14,158 bases of DNA from PHAA01 sp040217755 (GTDB lineage Bacteria; Bacillota; Syntrophomonadia; Syntrophomonadales; Syntrophomonadaceae). The stretch is from the NCBI GenBank assembly GCA_040217755.1, contig JBEHWJ010000055.1, positions 1-14,158 of the forward strand, given 5' to 3'. Under the pieces are notes generated by a model. That model saw only the letters and a list, made by a program, of their open reading frames with translations, did no database searches and was not told the DNA's origin. Position numbers and translations under genes: made by a program. The stretch's first letter is position 1; every line of letters begins with the position of its first letter. This document shows, in pieces, positions 7,550 to 13,527 of the stretch.

Positions 7550-8737
7550 TTATTGCCATTGCCCCAGGGCCGTCCTTAATATGGCCAGAGCCTGATCGAT
7601 TTCGGCCTGGTTTATATTTAAGGGGGGTACGAAGCGGAGCACCTTGCCCCCGGCTCCTATCAGCAGCAGGCCTAAATTCATGCATATCTCCACCAGCTCC
7701 CTGACCTCCCGGTCGAATTCGATACCCAGCATCAGGCCTATACCCCTGACTTCTATTATACGGTTGTCCTGGAGATTGTTAAGTCCCTGGTGCAGGTAAG
7801 CCCCCATCGACTGGACCTTGCCGAGGAAATGGGTGGCGCTCACGGTCTCCGTCACATAATTGGCCACCGCCGTGGCCAGCGGGTTCCCGCCGAAGGTGGA
7901 GGCATGGTCACCGGGAGCGAAGCCGGGGGCCGCCTTGTCACTGGCTATCATGGCCCCAATCGGGAATCCCCCTCCCAGACCTTTGGCCAGGGTTACAATA
8001 TCGGGACTGATCCCATAGGATTGGTAAGCGAAGAAGGTCCCGCTGCGGCCCATGCCGCTCTGCACCTCATCGAATATGAGCAGGATACCTTCCTGATCGC
8101 AAAGGTTGCGGATCGCAGCCAGGAATTCCGGCCGGGCCGGGTGGATGCCGCCCTCGCCCTGCACCGGTTCAAGCATTATGGCGGCGGTCTCCTCATTGAT
8201 TAACCGTTGTACCGACCCCAGGTCATTATAATCTGCATATAAAAATCCGGCCGGCAGGGGTGCGAAGCCCTCCTGGTATTTCTTCTGACCGGTGGCCGTC
8301 ACCGTAGCCAGGGTGCGGCCGTGAAAAGACTCGTTGAACACGATGAATTGGTACCGCTGGGGTTGCCCCCCGCGATAATGGTATTTGCGGGCCAGCTTCA
8401 GTGCGGCCTCATTGGCCTCAGCCCCGCTGTTGCAGAAGAAAGCCTTGCCCAGGCCGGATAGTTTTACGAGTTTTTCGGCCAGTTCCACCTGGGGCCGAAT
8501 CCAGTACAGGTTGGAAACATGCCACAGCTGGGACGCCTGTTTATTGAGCGCGTTCTGCAAACCCGGGTCGCAATGGCCCAGCACGCATACCGCTATCCCC
8601 CCCAGGAAATCCAGGTATTTCTTGCCGTCCGCGTCCCATACATAAGACCCCGCACCCCTCACCAAAGCTATCGGGAAGCGGCTGTAGGTATTCATTACAT
8701 ATTGCTGGCCCTTATTTAGAATTGATTGATTGGACAT
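7550..8737 (-). CDS. argD: Acetylornithine aminotransferase
   Basis: This pyridoxal-phosphate enzyme converts N-acetylglutamate semialdehyde to N-acetylornithine with glutamate as amino donor. It belongs to class III aminotransferases: FCNSGAEANEAALKLAR (101-117), IFDEVQSGMGRSG (221-233, with Asp223 for the cofactor ring nitrogen), and TLAKGLGGGFPIGA (249-262, with Lys252 as the Schiff-base lysine). Length 395 is typical. The open frame extends upstream into argB, but that stretch has no family similarity. Of two ATGs (8743 and 8737), the second is preferred because AGGAG lies 9 nt before it and only 3 nt before the first. It starts 35 nt after the argB stop. ArgD enzymes often also act in lysine synthesis, which is possible here. 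Confidence 0.96.
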   Translation of the reverse strand: MSNQSILNKGQQYVMNTYSRFPIALVRGAGSYVWDADGKKYLDFLGGIAVCVLGHCDPGLQNALNKQASQLWHVSNLYWIRPQVELAEKLVKLSGLGKAFFCNSGAEANEAALKLARKYHYRGGQPQRYQFIVFNESFHGRTLATVTATGQKKYQEGFAPLPAGFLYADYNDLGSVQRLINEETAAIMLEPVQGEGGIHPARPEFLAAIRNLCDQEGILLIFDEVQSGMGRSGTFFAYQSYGISPDIVTLAKGLGGGFPIGAMIASDKAAPGFAPGDHASTFGGNPLATAVANYVTETVSATHFLGKVQSMGAYLHQGLNNLQDNRIIEVRGIGLMLGIEFDREVRELVEICMNLGLLLIGAGGKVLRFVPPLNINQAEIDQALAILRTALGQWQ

Positions 8738-8772
8738 GGTCATAATCTCCTTTCCTGAGCGAGCCTCCGATA

Positions 8773-9630
8773 TCACCATGTTACCATGGTCCCCACCCCT
8801 TCTTTGGTGAATATCTCCAAAAGGATGGAATGGGGGACGCGGCCGTCGATAATGTGGGTGCGTCCCACCCCGCCTTGCACAGCTTCCACGCAGCACTGCA
8901 CCTTGGGTATCATTCCCCCGGCTATCACTCCGCGATTGATGTAGCTCGGGACCTCGCCTACCTTGAGAACCGATATCAGGCTTTCCGGGTCCCTGGCATC
9001 CATCAACAGGCCGGGGACATCGGTCAGCAATACCAGTTTGTCGGCCTTCATGGCCACGGCTATCGCCGCCGCGACCAGATCAGCATTGATATTGTAGCTC
9101 CTCTGCTGCGAATCCACCCCGATCGGAGCTATAACCGGGATATAGCCATTATCGATCACCGTCTCGATAATCTGGGGATTGACATTTTTGACTTCGCCCA
9201 CAAAACCCATCGCTCCGCTGGCGTCGGCAAAATCAGCCTCGATCAGCCCGCCATCCTTGCCGGACATGCCGATGGCTTTGCCCCCACTGGCGTTGAGCCC
9301 GCTGACTATTTGCTTGTTGACCTTGCCGCCCAGGACCATCTCCACCACTTCCATGGTATCGGCATCGGTGACCCGCAGGCCATTTACGAAGCTGCTCTTT
9401 ATATCCAGGCGCTCAAGCATGGCATTTATCTCCGGTCCCCCCCCGTGGACCACAATAGGGTGCATACCCACGTACTTCATGAGCACAATATCCTGCATCA
9501 CCTTCTGTTTAAGGCAGTCATCGGTCATGGCGGCCCCGCCATACTTGATAACCACCCGCCGGCCATAAAATTGCTTGATATAAGGCAAGGCCTCGACCAA
9601 TATTTCCGCCTTTTCCAGAGCTGATTTCAT
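8773..9630 (-). CDS. argB: N-acetylglutamate kinase, probably arginine-sensitive type
   Basis: The 285-residue amino-acid kinase phosphorylates N-acetylglutamate. Visible motifs are VIKYGGAAM (27-35, catalytic Lys29), VHGGGPEI (61-68), NINADL (180-185), LLTDVPG (201-207) and GGMIPK (238-243, Lys243). The roughly 25-residue N-terminal extension SALEKAEILVEALPYIKQFYG is the segment that forms the interlaced N-helix of hexameric, arginine-inhibited kinases; the dimeric E. coli-type enzyme lacks it. Feedback inhibition by arginine is therefore likely here (inference from family knowledge). A GGAGGGG ribosome binding site lies 6 nt before the ATG. An 84-nt gap separates it from argJ, with no convincing hairpin or promoter in it. 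Confidence 0.97.
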   Translation of the reverse strand: MKSALEKAEILVEALPYIKQFYGRRVVIKYGGAAMTDDCLKQKVMQDIVLMKYVGMHPIVVHGGGPEINAMLERLDIKSSFVNGLRVTDADTMEVVEMVLGGKVNKQIVSGLNASGGKAIGMSGKDGGLIEADFADASGAMGFVGEVKNVNPQIIETVIDNGYIPVIAPIGVDSQQRSYNINADLVAAAIAVAMKADKLVLLTDVPGLLMDARDPESLISVLKVGEVPSYINRGVIAGGMIPKVQCCVEAVQGGVGRTHIIDGRVPHSILLEIFTKEGVGTMVTW

Positions 9631-9714
9631 ACCGATTCCCCTCCAGCCAACTTAAATACCCTTTATCTGTCAGGGTTCATTATTTATGCCGGTGTATTCG
9701 CTCAACTGAGACGC

Positions 9715-10923
9715 CTAGGTCCGATAGGCTGCATTGATCTTCACATAGTCGTAGGTTAAATCACAACCCCAGGCAGTAGCCTGTTCCCGGCCGGCTTTCA
9801 TATCCACTCTGATGATTACCGGATCCTGCTGCAGTTCCTGGCGGGCCCGGTCCTCGTCAAACTCAAGGCCCATCCCGTTGCTGGCCATCTGCACACTGCC
9901 CAGGTAGATGTCGACCTTGCCGGGGTCGAACTGGGCACCGGAGTAACCAGCGGCAGCCAGGATGCGCCCCCAGTTGGCATCTTCACCGAATACTGCCGCC
10001 TTGGTGAGGTTGGAAGCGGTTATCGATCGGGCTACGGTGCTGGCAGTAGAGTAGCTGTCCGCGTTGGTCACCCGTACCTCTATAAGGCGGGTAGCTCCCT
10101 CTCCATCCCGGGCGATCATCCGGGCCAGGCTGATGCACACAAAATCCAGGGCTTCTTGAAACACCTTCCCGGCCGTGCTGCCCGGGCTGTCTATACATTT
10201 ATTGCCGGCCAATCCATTGGCCAGAATCAAAACCATATCGTTGGTAGATGTATCCCGGTCCACACTGATCATATTGAAGGATCGGCCCGTCGACGCGGCC
10301 AACATCTGGTGCAGACACTGACTGCTGATCGCCGCATCGGTAGTAATGAAACAAAGCATGGTGGCCATGTTGGGATGGATCATCCCTGAACCCTTGGCCA
10401 TCGCTCCGATATGCACCCACTGGCCATCTATCTCAGTTTCCACCGCTATCTCCTTGCTGACCAAATCGGTGGTCATGATCGCCTGGGCGGCATTGTTGGC
10501 CCCGTCGCGGGAAAGACCGGCCGCGGCGGCACGGATACCCTGTTCGATGCGGTCCATGGGCATGGCTACCCCGATAACCCCGGTAGAGGCGACCAGAACC
10601 TCATGGGGATCTACACCCAGCAACTGCCCGGTCAGCCGTGCCATTTCGATGGTGTCATCCCAGCCGCGCTGGCCGGTGCAGGCATTGGCATTGCCGCTGT
10701 TGACCACGATGGCCCGGGCTGAGCCATCCTCCAGGTGGGCCCGGTCGACATCCACACAGGCCGCCCGCACGATATTGGTGGTAAACAAACCGGCGGCCGT
10801 GGCCGGGTGGGTGGAGCAAATGATGGCTACATCCTTTTTGTCGGCTTTTTTTATTACGGCCTCGACGCCCTGAGCCAGGAAGCCTTGGGGCGCCGTAACC
10901 GAACCATCTATAATCTTCATCAT
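9715..10923 (-). CDS. argJ: Glutamate N-acetyltransferase / amino-acid acetyltransferase (ornithine acetyltransferase)
   Basis: The protein moves the acetyl group from N-acetylornithine to glutamate, making the arginine pathway cyclic; bifunctional forms also use acetyl-CoA. It is made as one chain that cleaves itself: the motif KGSGMIHPNMATMLCF (177-192) holds the Ala187/Thr188 cleavage point, with Thr188 becoming the N-terminal nucleophile of the beta chain. Other family blocks are VVNSGNANACTG (73-84) and VLVASTGVIGVAMPM (109-123). Length 402 is normal. Two adjacent ATGs begin the frame after AGAAAGGA and cannot be told apart. It starts 58 nt after argC. Whether it is mono- or bifunctional cannot be decided from motifs; the nearby GNAT gene makes the question relevant. 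Confidence 0.96.
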   Translation of the reverse strand: MMKIIDGSVTAPQGFLAQGVEAVIKKADKKDVAIICSTHPATAAGLFTTNIVRAACVDVDRAHLEDGSARAIVVNSGNANACTGQRGWDDTIEMARLTGQLLGVDPHEVLVASTGVIGVAMPMDRIEQGIRAAAAGLSRDGANNAAQAIMTTDLVSKEIAVETEIDGQWVHIGAMAKGSGMIHPNMATMLCFITTDAAISSQCLHQMLAASTGRSFNMISVDRDTSTNDMVLILANGLAGNKCIDSPGSTAGKVFQEALDFVCISLARMIARDGEGATRLIEVRVTNADSYSTASTVARSITASNLTKAAVFGEDANWGRILAAAGYSGAQFDPGKVDIYLGSVQMASNGMGLEFDEDRARQELQQDPVIIRVDMKAGREQATAWGCDLTYDYVKINAAYRT

Positions 10924-10981
10924 TTTAATCCTTTCTGCGGTTGGTAATAAAGGGTGGAACCGTTTCCCTACCGCCCAAGTT

Positions 10982-12019
10982 CTAGGGGTGAACCCCGGCC
11001 AACCTCAGCCCTTGGGTCTCCTCCAACCCCAACATCAGATTGAGATTCTGGATGGCCTGCCCGGATGCCCCCTTGCAAAGATTGTCGAGAGCACAGACCA
11101 ATATCACCTGGCCGCTGGCATCATCAGCATAAACCCCTATCTGGACCATATTGCTGCCGTATACCCATTTGGTACTGGGGAATACTTCCGGCGGAAGTAT
11201 ATCCACGAAGAACTCATCCCGGTATTTGTCCTCCAGCACCTCCCTGACCTGACCTGCTGCCACTCCCTTTTGCAACTGCGCGTAGCAGGTGCTTAAAATC
11301 CCCCGGTTCATCGGAACCAAGTGGGGAGTAAAAATCATCTTGACCGGGGTCCCGGCAGCGAAACTCAGTTCCTGGGCAATCTCCGGGCCGTGCCGGTGCG
11401 TCCCTACCCCATAGGCCTTGAATCCCTCGTTCACTTCACAGAAGTGCGACGCTGCTTTCAACGCCTTGCCGGCTCCGGAAACCCCGCTTTTGGAATCCAC
11501 CACTATACCCTGGCTTTCTATCACCCCGGCTTGCAGCAAGGGAGCCAAAGGCAGGATGGCTGAAGTCGGGAAACACCCGGGATTGGCGATTATGGTCGCC
11601 CCTTTTATTTGCTCCCGGTATAGCTCCGGTAAACCATATACCGCTGTTTGGAGCATTTCGGGAGCAGCGTGTTCAGTTTCATAATATTTTTCATAGACAG
11701 TCACATCTTTGAGACGGAAATCGGCTCCCAAGTCGACGCATTTGATGCCTGCTCCGGCCAAATCCTTGACCATCGGCACCGACAGGCCATGCGGCAAAGC
11801 CAGGAAAACGGCATCACAGCATCGCTTGAGAATATCCAGATCGGTGGCTGTACAGGTCAATTCGGTAAATTGCCTCAAATGGGGGTACATTGAGCCTACC
11901 CTGCTGCCGATATTCTCGGTGGAAGTGACCGCCACCGCCTGCAGTTCATCATGACCGGCGATCAAGCGCAATAATTCAGCTGCCGTATAACCATCGCCAA
12001 TAATCCCGACTGAATACAT
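10982..12019 (-). CDS. argC: N-acetyl-gamma-glutamyl-phosphate reductase
   Basis: The 345-residue NADPH-dependent enzyme reduces N-acetylglutamyl phosphate to the semialdehyde. It shows VFLALPHG (71-78), CVDLGADFRL (94-103), the catalytic cysteine in ANPGCFPTSA (145-154, Cys149), SGVSGAGK, and FTPHLVPMNRGIL with the conserved histidine. The nucleotide-binding loop reads VGIIGDGYTAAEL, one residue shorter than the usual VGIxGAxGYTGAEL and with Ala for the last loop Gly. The open frame extends to 12157, but AAGGGGGT lies 6 nt before the ATG at 12019 and a sigma-A promoter lies within the extension, so 12019 is the start. It is the first gene of the operon, with a leader of only about 27 nt. Confidence 0.96.
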   Translation of the reverse strand: MYSVGIIGDGYTAAELLRLIAGHDELQAVAVTSTENIGSRVGSMYPHLRQFTELTCTATDLDILKRCCDAVFLALPHGLSVPMVKDLAGAGIKCVDLGADFRLKDVTVYEKYYETEHAAPEMLQTAVYGLPELYREQIKGATIIANPGCFPTSAILPLAPLLQAGVIESQGIVVDSKSGVSGAGKALKAASHFCEVNEGFKAYGVGTHRHGPEIAQELSFAAGTPVKMIFTPHLVPMNRGILSTCYAQLQKGVAAGQVREVLEDKYRDEFFVDILPPEVFPSTKWVYGSNMVQIGVYADDASGQVILVCALDNLCKGASGQAIQNLNLMLGLEETQGLRLAGVHP

Positions 12020-12052
12020 GATGCAACCCCCTTTATTCGTAACACGTTTGTA

Positions 12053-12081
12053 ATTATACAATCCTTTGCATATTCTTGCAA
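12053..12081 (-). promoter_or_regulatory. Sigma-A promoter of the arginine operon
   Basis: On the minus strand TTGCAA (12076-12081) and a perfect TATAAT (12053-12058) are 17 nt apart. Transcription would start near 12046, giving a leader of about 27 nt before argC. That is too short for a T-box or attenuator, so control is probably by a repressor at the promoter. Confidence 0.8.
12066..12081. promoter_or_regulatory. Inverted repeat over the argC -35: candidate ArgR/AhrC operator
   Basis: TTGCA (12066-12070) and TGCAA (12077-12081) form a perfect inverted repeat with a 6-nt A/T-rich centre (TATTCT). It covers the -35 and most of the spacer. It partly resembles Gram-positive arginine-box half-sites (TGMAT-type arms around an A/T-rich core), but the match is imperfect. 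Position and symmetry are seen; the identity of the regulator is inferred. Confidence 0.45.
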
Positions 12082-12150
12082 CATAAATACTATCCGCGAA
12101 ATTATTTTTATCATCGGCCACCTCCGGCCCCGCTATACCACCTGATTTGA

Positions 12151-12179
12151 CCGCCATGCCCCAGCCCCATCAATGGCGG
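12151..12179. repeat. Inverted repeat in the divergent region
   Basis: CCGCCAT (12151-12157) and ATGGCGG (12173-12179) pair perfectly over a 15-nt C-rich loop. No T tract follows on either strand, so it is not a terminator. It may be a protein-binding site, or chance. Confidence 0.3.
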
Positions 12180-12285
12180 ATTAAGTATATCTGGCGGGAA
12201 TGAACAGGATGCAGTGCCTTGGGCCCCGGACAATGCCTTCCGCTCATTTATACCCGGTTATTTTCCCGGCCCATTGGCTTATTGA

Positions 12286-12314
12286 TTGACAAGCGATTTC
12301 CCATTCCCTAAAAT
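12286..12314 (+). promoter_or_regulatory. Sigma-A promoter of the rrf2-rubrerythrin unit
   Basis: A perfect TTGACA (12286-12291) is followed after 17 nt by TAAAAT (12309-12314). Transcription would start at about 12321-12323, some 25 nt upstream of the rrf2 ATG. No separate promoter was found in the 90-nt gap before rubrerythrin. Confidence 0.85.
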
Positions 12315-12330
12315 ATACTCAGCTGGTATA
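12314..12330. promoter_or_regulatory. Inverted repeat at the transcription start of rrf2: candidate autoregulatory operator
   Basis: TATAC (12314-12318) and GTATA (12326-12330) form a perfect inverted repeat with a 7-nt spacer containing CAGCTG. It begins at the last base of the -10 and spans the expected start site. Rrf2-family regulators commonly repress their own genes from such positions; that this one does is inference. Confidence 0.45.
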
Positions 12331-12347
12331 GTTTCGTGAGGTGGTTT

Positions 12348-12752
12348 ATGGATATCAATCAGGCTACCGATTATGGATTTAGGGCCGTATTGTACTTAGC
12401 CCACCGGGACAGCCAGGAATGGGTGGATGCCCAGACCATTTCCGACCATGAGGTCATTCCCATCCGTTTCTTGCTCAAGATTATGCCTAGCTTGATAAAA
12501 GCCGGTATAGTCAAGTCACGGCGCGGGGTGCGAGGCGGTTATGCCCTGGCCCGGCAACCACAGGATATTAGTCTGCTGGATGTCATCCAGGCTATCGAAG
12601 GCCCGATATACCTTAACCGTTGCCTGGCAGACGTAGCCTATTGCAGCAAACGCAACGCCCCGGCTTGTGAGATCCACCGTGCCTTGGCCGATATTCAGGA
12701 CCAGTTGGTGCTGGAATTAAGCCGCCGCAATTTCGCCCAGATGATGCCATGA
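12348..12752 (+). CDS. Rrf2 family transcriptional regulator with likely iron-sulfur ligands
   Basis: The 134-residue protein is a winged helix-turn-helix regulator of the Rrf2 family (IscR, NsrR, CymR). The N-terminus NQATDYGFRAVLYLA (4-18), the central helix-turn-helix, and the wing SRRGVRGGYALAR (57-69) fit the family. Cys92, Cys99 and Cys107 follow in the usual cluster-binding loop (C-x6-C-x7-C), and His110 makes a C-x2-H like the Cys104/His107 pair of E. coli IscR, which favours a [2Fe-2S] or similar cluster over the cysteine-free CymR type. A GTG four codons upstream is in frame, but GAGG (12338-12341) is placed to serve the ATG at 12348. Rubrerythrin follows after 90 nt without a terminator, suggesting control of oxidative-stress defence. 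IscR-like, NsrR-like and other sensors cannot be separated here; no isc/suf genes are nearby. Confidence 0.93.
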   Translation: MDINQATDYGFRAVLYLAHRDSQEWVDAQTISDHEVIPIRFLLKIMPSLIKAGIVKSRRGVRGGYALARQPQDISLLDVIQAIEGPIYLNRCLADVAYCSKRNAPACEIHRALADIQDQLVLELSRRNFAQMMP

Positions 12753-12842
12753 AACCGTAGCTGGGAGACCCGATACATATTACCGGTCAGCTTGGTTCAG
12801 GGTTGCGCCGCCAGAATCTAAAACAAAAAGGAGGAGTATTTT

Positions 12843-13340
12843 ATGTCGACAATGGATAATTTAGCAGCAGCATTCGCAGGTGAGTCCCAGGCCAATCGCA
12901 AGTATCTGGCCTTTTCCCAAAAGGCGCAGAAGGAGGGTTTTGAAAAGGTAGGCCGGTTGTTCAGTGTGGTTGCCGAGGCTGAAACCCTGCATGCATTGAA
13001 GCACCTGGGAGTCATGAAGCAGATCAACAGTACCGCGGACAACCTCAAGGCAGCGGTTGAAGGCGAGCACCATGAGTTTACCGAGATGTACCCGACCTTC
13101 TTGGAGGAGGCCGAGAGGGAAGGCAACGTTCAGGCCAAAACTTCCTTCCATTTCGCCAATGAAGTGGAAAAGGTTCATCACCAGCTATATGAAAAAGCCT
13201 TGGCCGCCGTGCTTAACAACCAGGACATGGATGTCCAAAAATTCTTCCTCTGCCCGGTGTGCGGATACGTTGAGGAAAATGAAGCCCCGGACCGCTGCCC
13301 CGTCTGCGGGGCCCCCGGCACCAGCTTCCGAGAGTATTAA
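12843..13340 (+). CDS. rbr: Rubrerythrin
   Basis: This cytoplasmic non-haem iron protein of anaerobes reduces hydrogen peroxide. The 165 residues hold a four-helix diiron domain followed by a C-terminal rubredoxin-like domain. Probable diiron ligands are Glu14 in AGESQANRKY, Glu47/His50 in EAETLHA, Glu78 or Glu81 in the EGEHHEFTEMYP segment, and Glu109/His112 in NEVEKVHHQLYEKA. The C-terminal iron site is Cys137, Cys140, Cys152 and Cys155 (CPVCGY and CPVCGAP), as in the short rubrerythrins common in Clostridia and archaea. A strong GGAGGAG lies 6 nt before the ATG. It follows the Rrf2 gene on the same strand and ends at a near-perfect terminator. Electron donors (rubredoxin or reductases) are not in the window. 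Confidence 0.97.
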   Translation: MSTMDNLAAAFAGESQANRKYLAFSQKAQKEGFEKVGRLFSVVAEAETLHALKHLGVMKQINSTADNLKAAVEGEHHEFTEMYPTFLEEAEREGNVQAKTSFHFANEVEKVHHQLYEKALAAVLNNQDMDVQKFFLCPVCGYVEENEAPDRCPVCGAPGTSFREY

Positions 13341-13392
13341 TCCCGAGCCCGGCGGTATCAGACCGCGCGGGACTTTGGCCAAAGAAGGGGCG

Positions 13393-13425
13393 AGGGGACT
13401 GGCAGATGCACCAGTCCCCTTTTTC
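13393..13425 (+). terminator. Rho-independent terminator after rubrerythrin
   Basis: AGGGGACTGG (13393-13402) and CCAGTCCCCT (13411-13420) form a perfect 10-bp stem with an 8-nt loop, continuing into TTTTT (13420-13424). It lies 52 nt after the rubrerythrin stop. The reverse direction lacks a T tract, so it does not obviously serve the glycosylase gene converging from the right. Confidence 0.93.
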
Positions 13426-13527
13426 TGTGGTGGCCGGCCGTTAAACGATCATCATATCCGCTTCTCGCGGCTGGCTCCCCATCTCTGGCGGGGTTTTTAT
13501 CGGCCTATGAATGGCACGATGGCGCCA

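Larger units (their letters stand above)
12020..12347. other. Divergent intergenic region between argC and the Rrf2 gene
   Basis: This 328-bp gene-free stretch holds the argC promoter at its left end (12053-12081) and the rrf2 promoter at its right end (12286-12314), firing outward. The middle (about 12120-12280) is GC-rich and shows no coding signature, RNA motif or third promoter that I can recognise. Its only structure is the hairpin at 12151-12179. Confidence 0.7.

Noticed and set aside
8738..8896. N-terminal extension of the argD frame into argB
   Set aside because: The residues are Arg/His/Pro-rich and unlike any aminotransferase; AGGAG positions the start at 8737.
8830..9624. 264-codon plus-strand open frame opposite argB
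   Set aside because: Antisense shadow of argB; no domain, no ribosome binding site, composition typical of a mirrored frame.
9631..9714. ACCCT...AGGGT as a hairpin or attenuator in the argJ-argB gap
   Set aside because: Five-pair stem with no T tract and no leader peptide; the 84-nt gap looks like plain spacer.
12020..12157. N-terminal extension of the argC frame (46 extra codons)
   Set aside because: It covers the TTGCAA-17-TATAAT promoter, has no similarity to ArgC N-termini, and the ATG at 12019 has an excellent ribosome binding site.
12753..12842. A separate promoter for rubrerythrin
   Set aside because: No -35/-10 pair with acceptable spacing; co-transcription with the Rrf2 gene is simpler.
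13373..13384. 12-bp perfect palindrome CTTTGGCCAAAG after rubrerythrin
   Set aside because: Short, just ahead of the terminator stem, not repeated elsewhere in the window; chance is likely.
13470..13501. CCCC...GGGG followed by TTTTTAT as a second plus-strand terminator
   Set aside because: Only four reliable pairs with a 9-nt loop; too weak beside the perfect terminator at 13393-13425.
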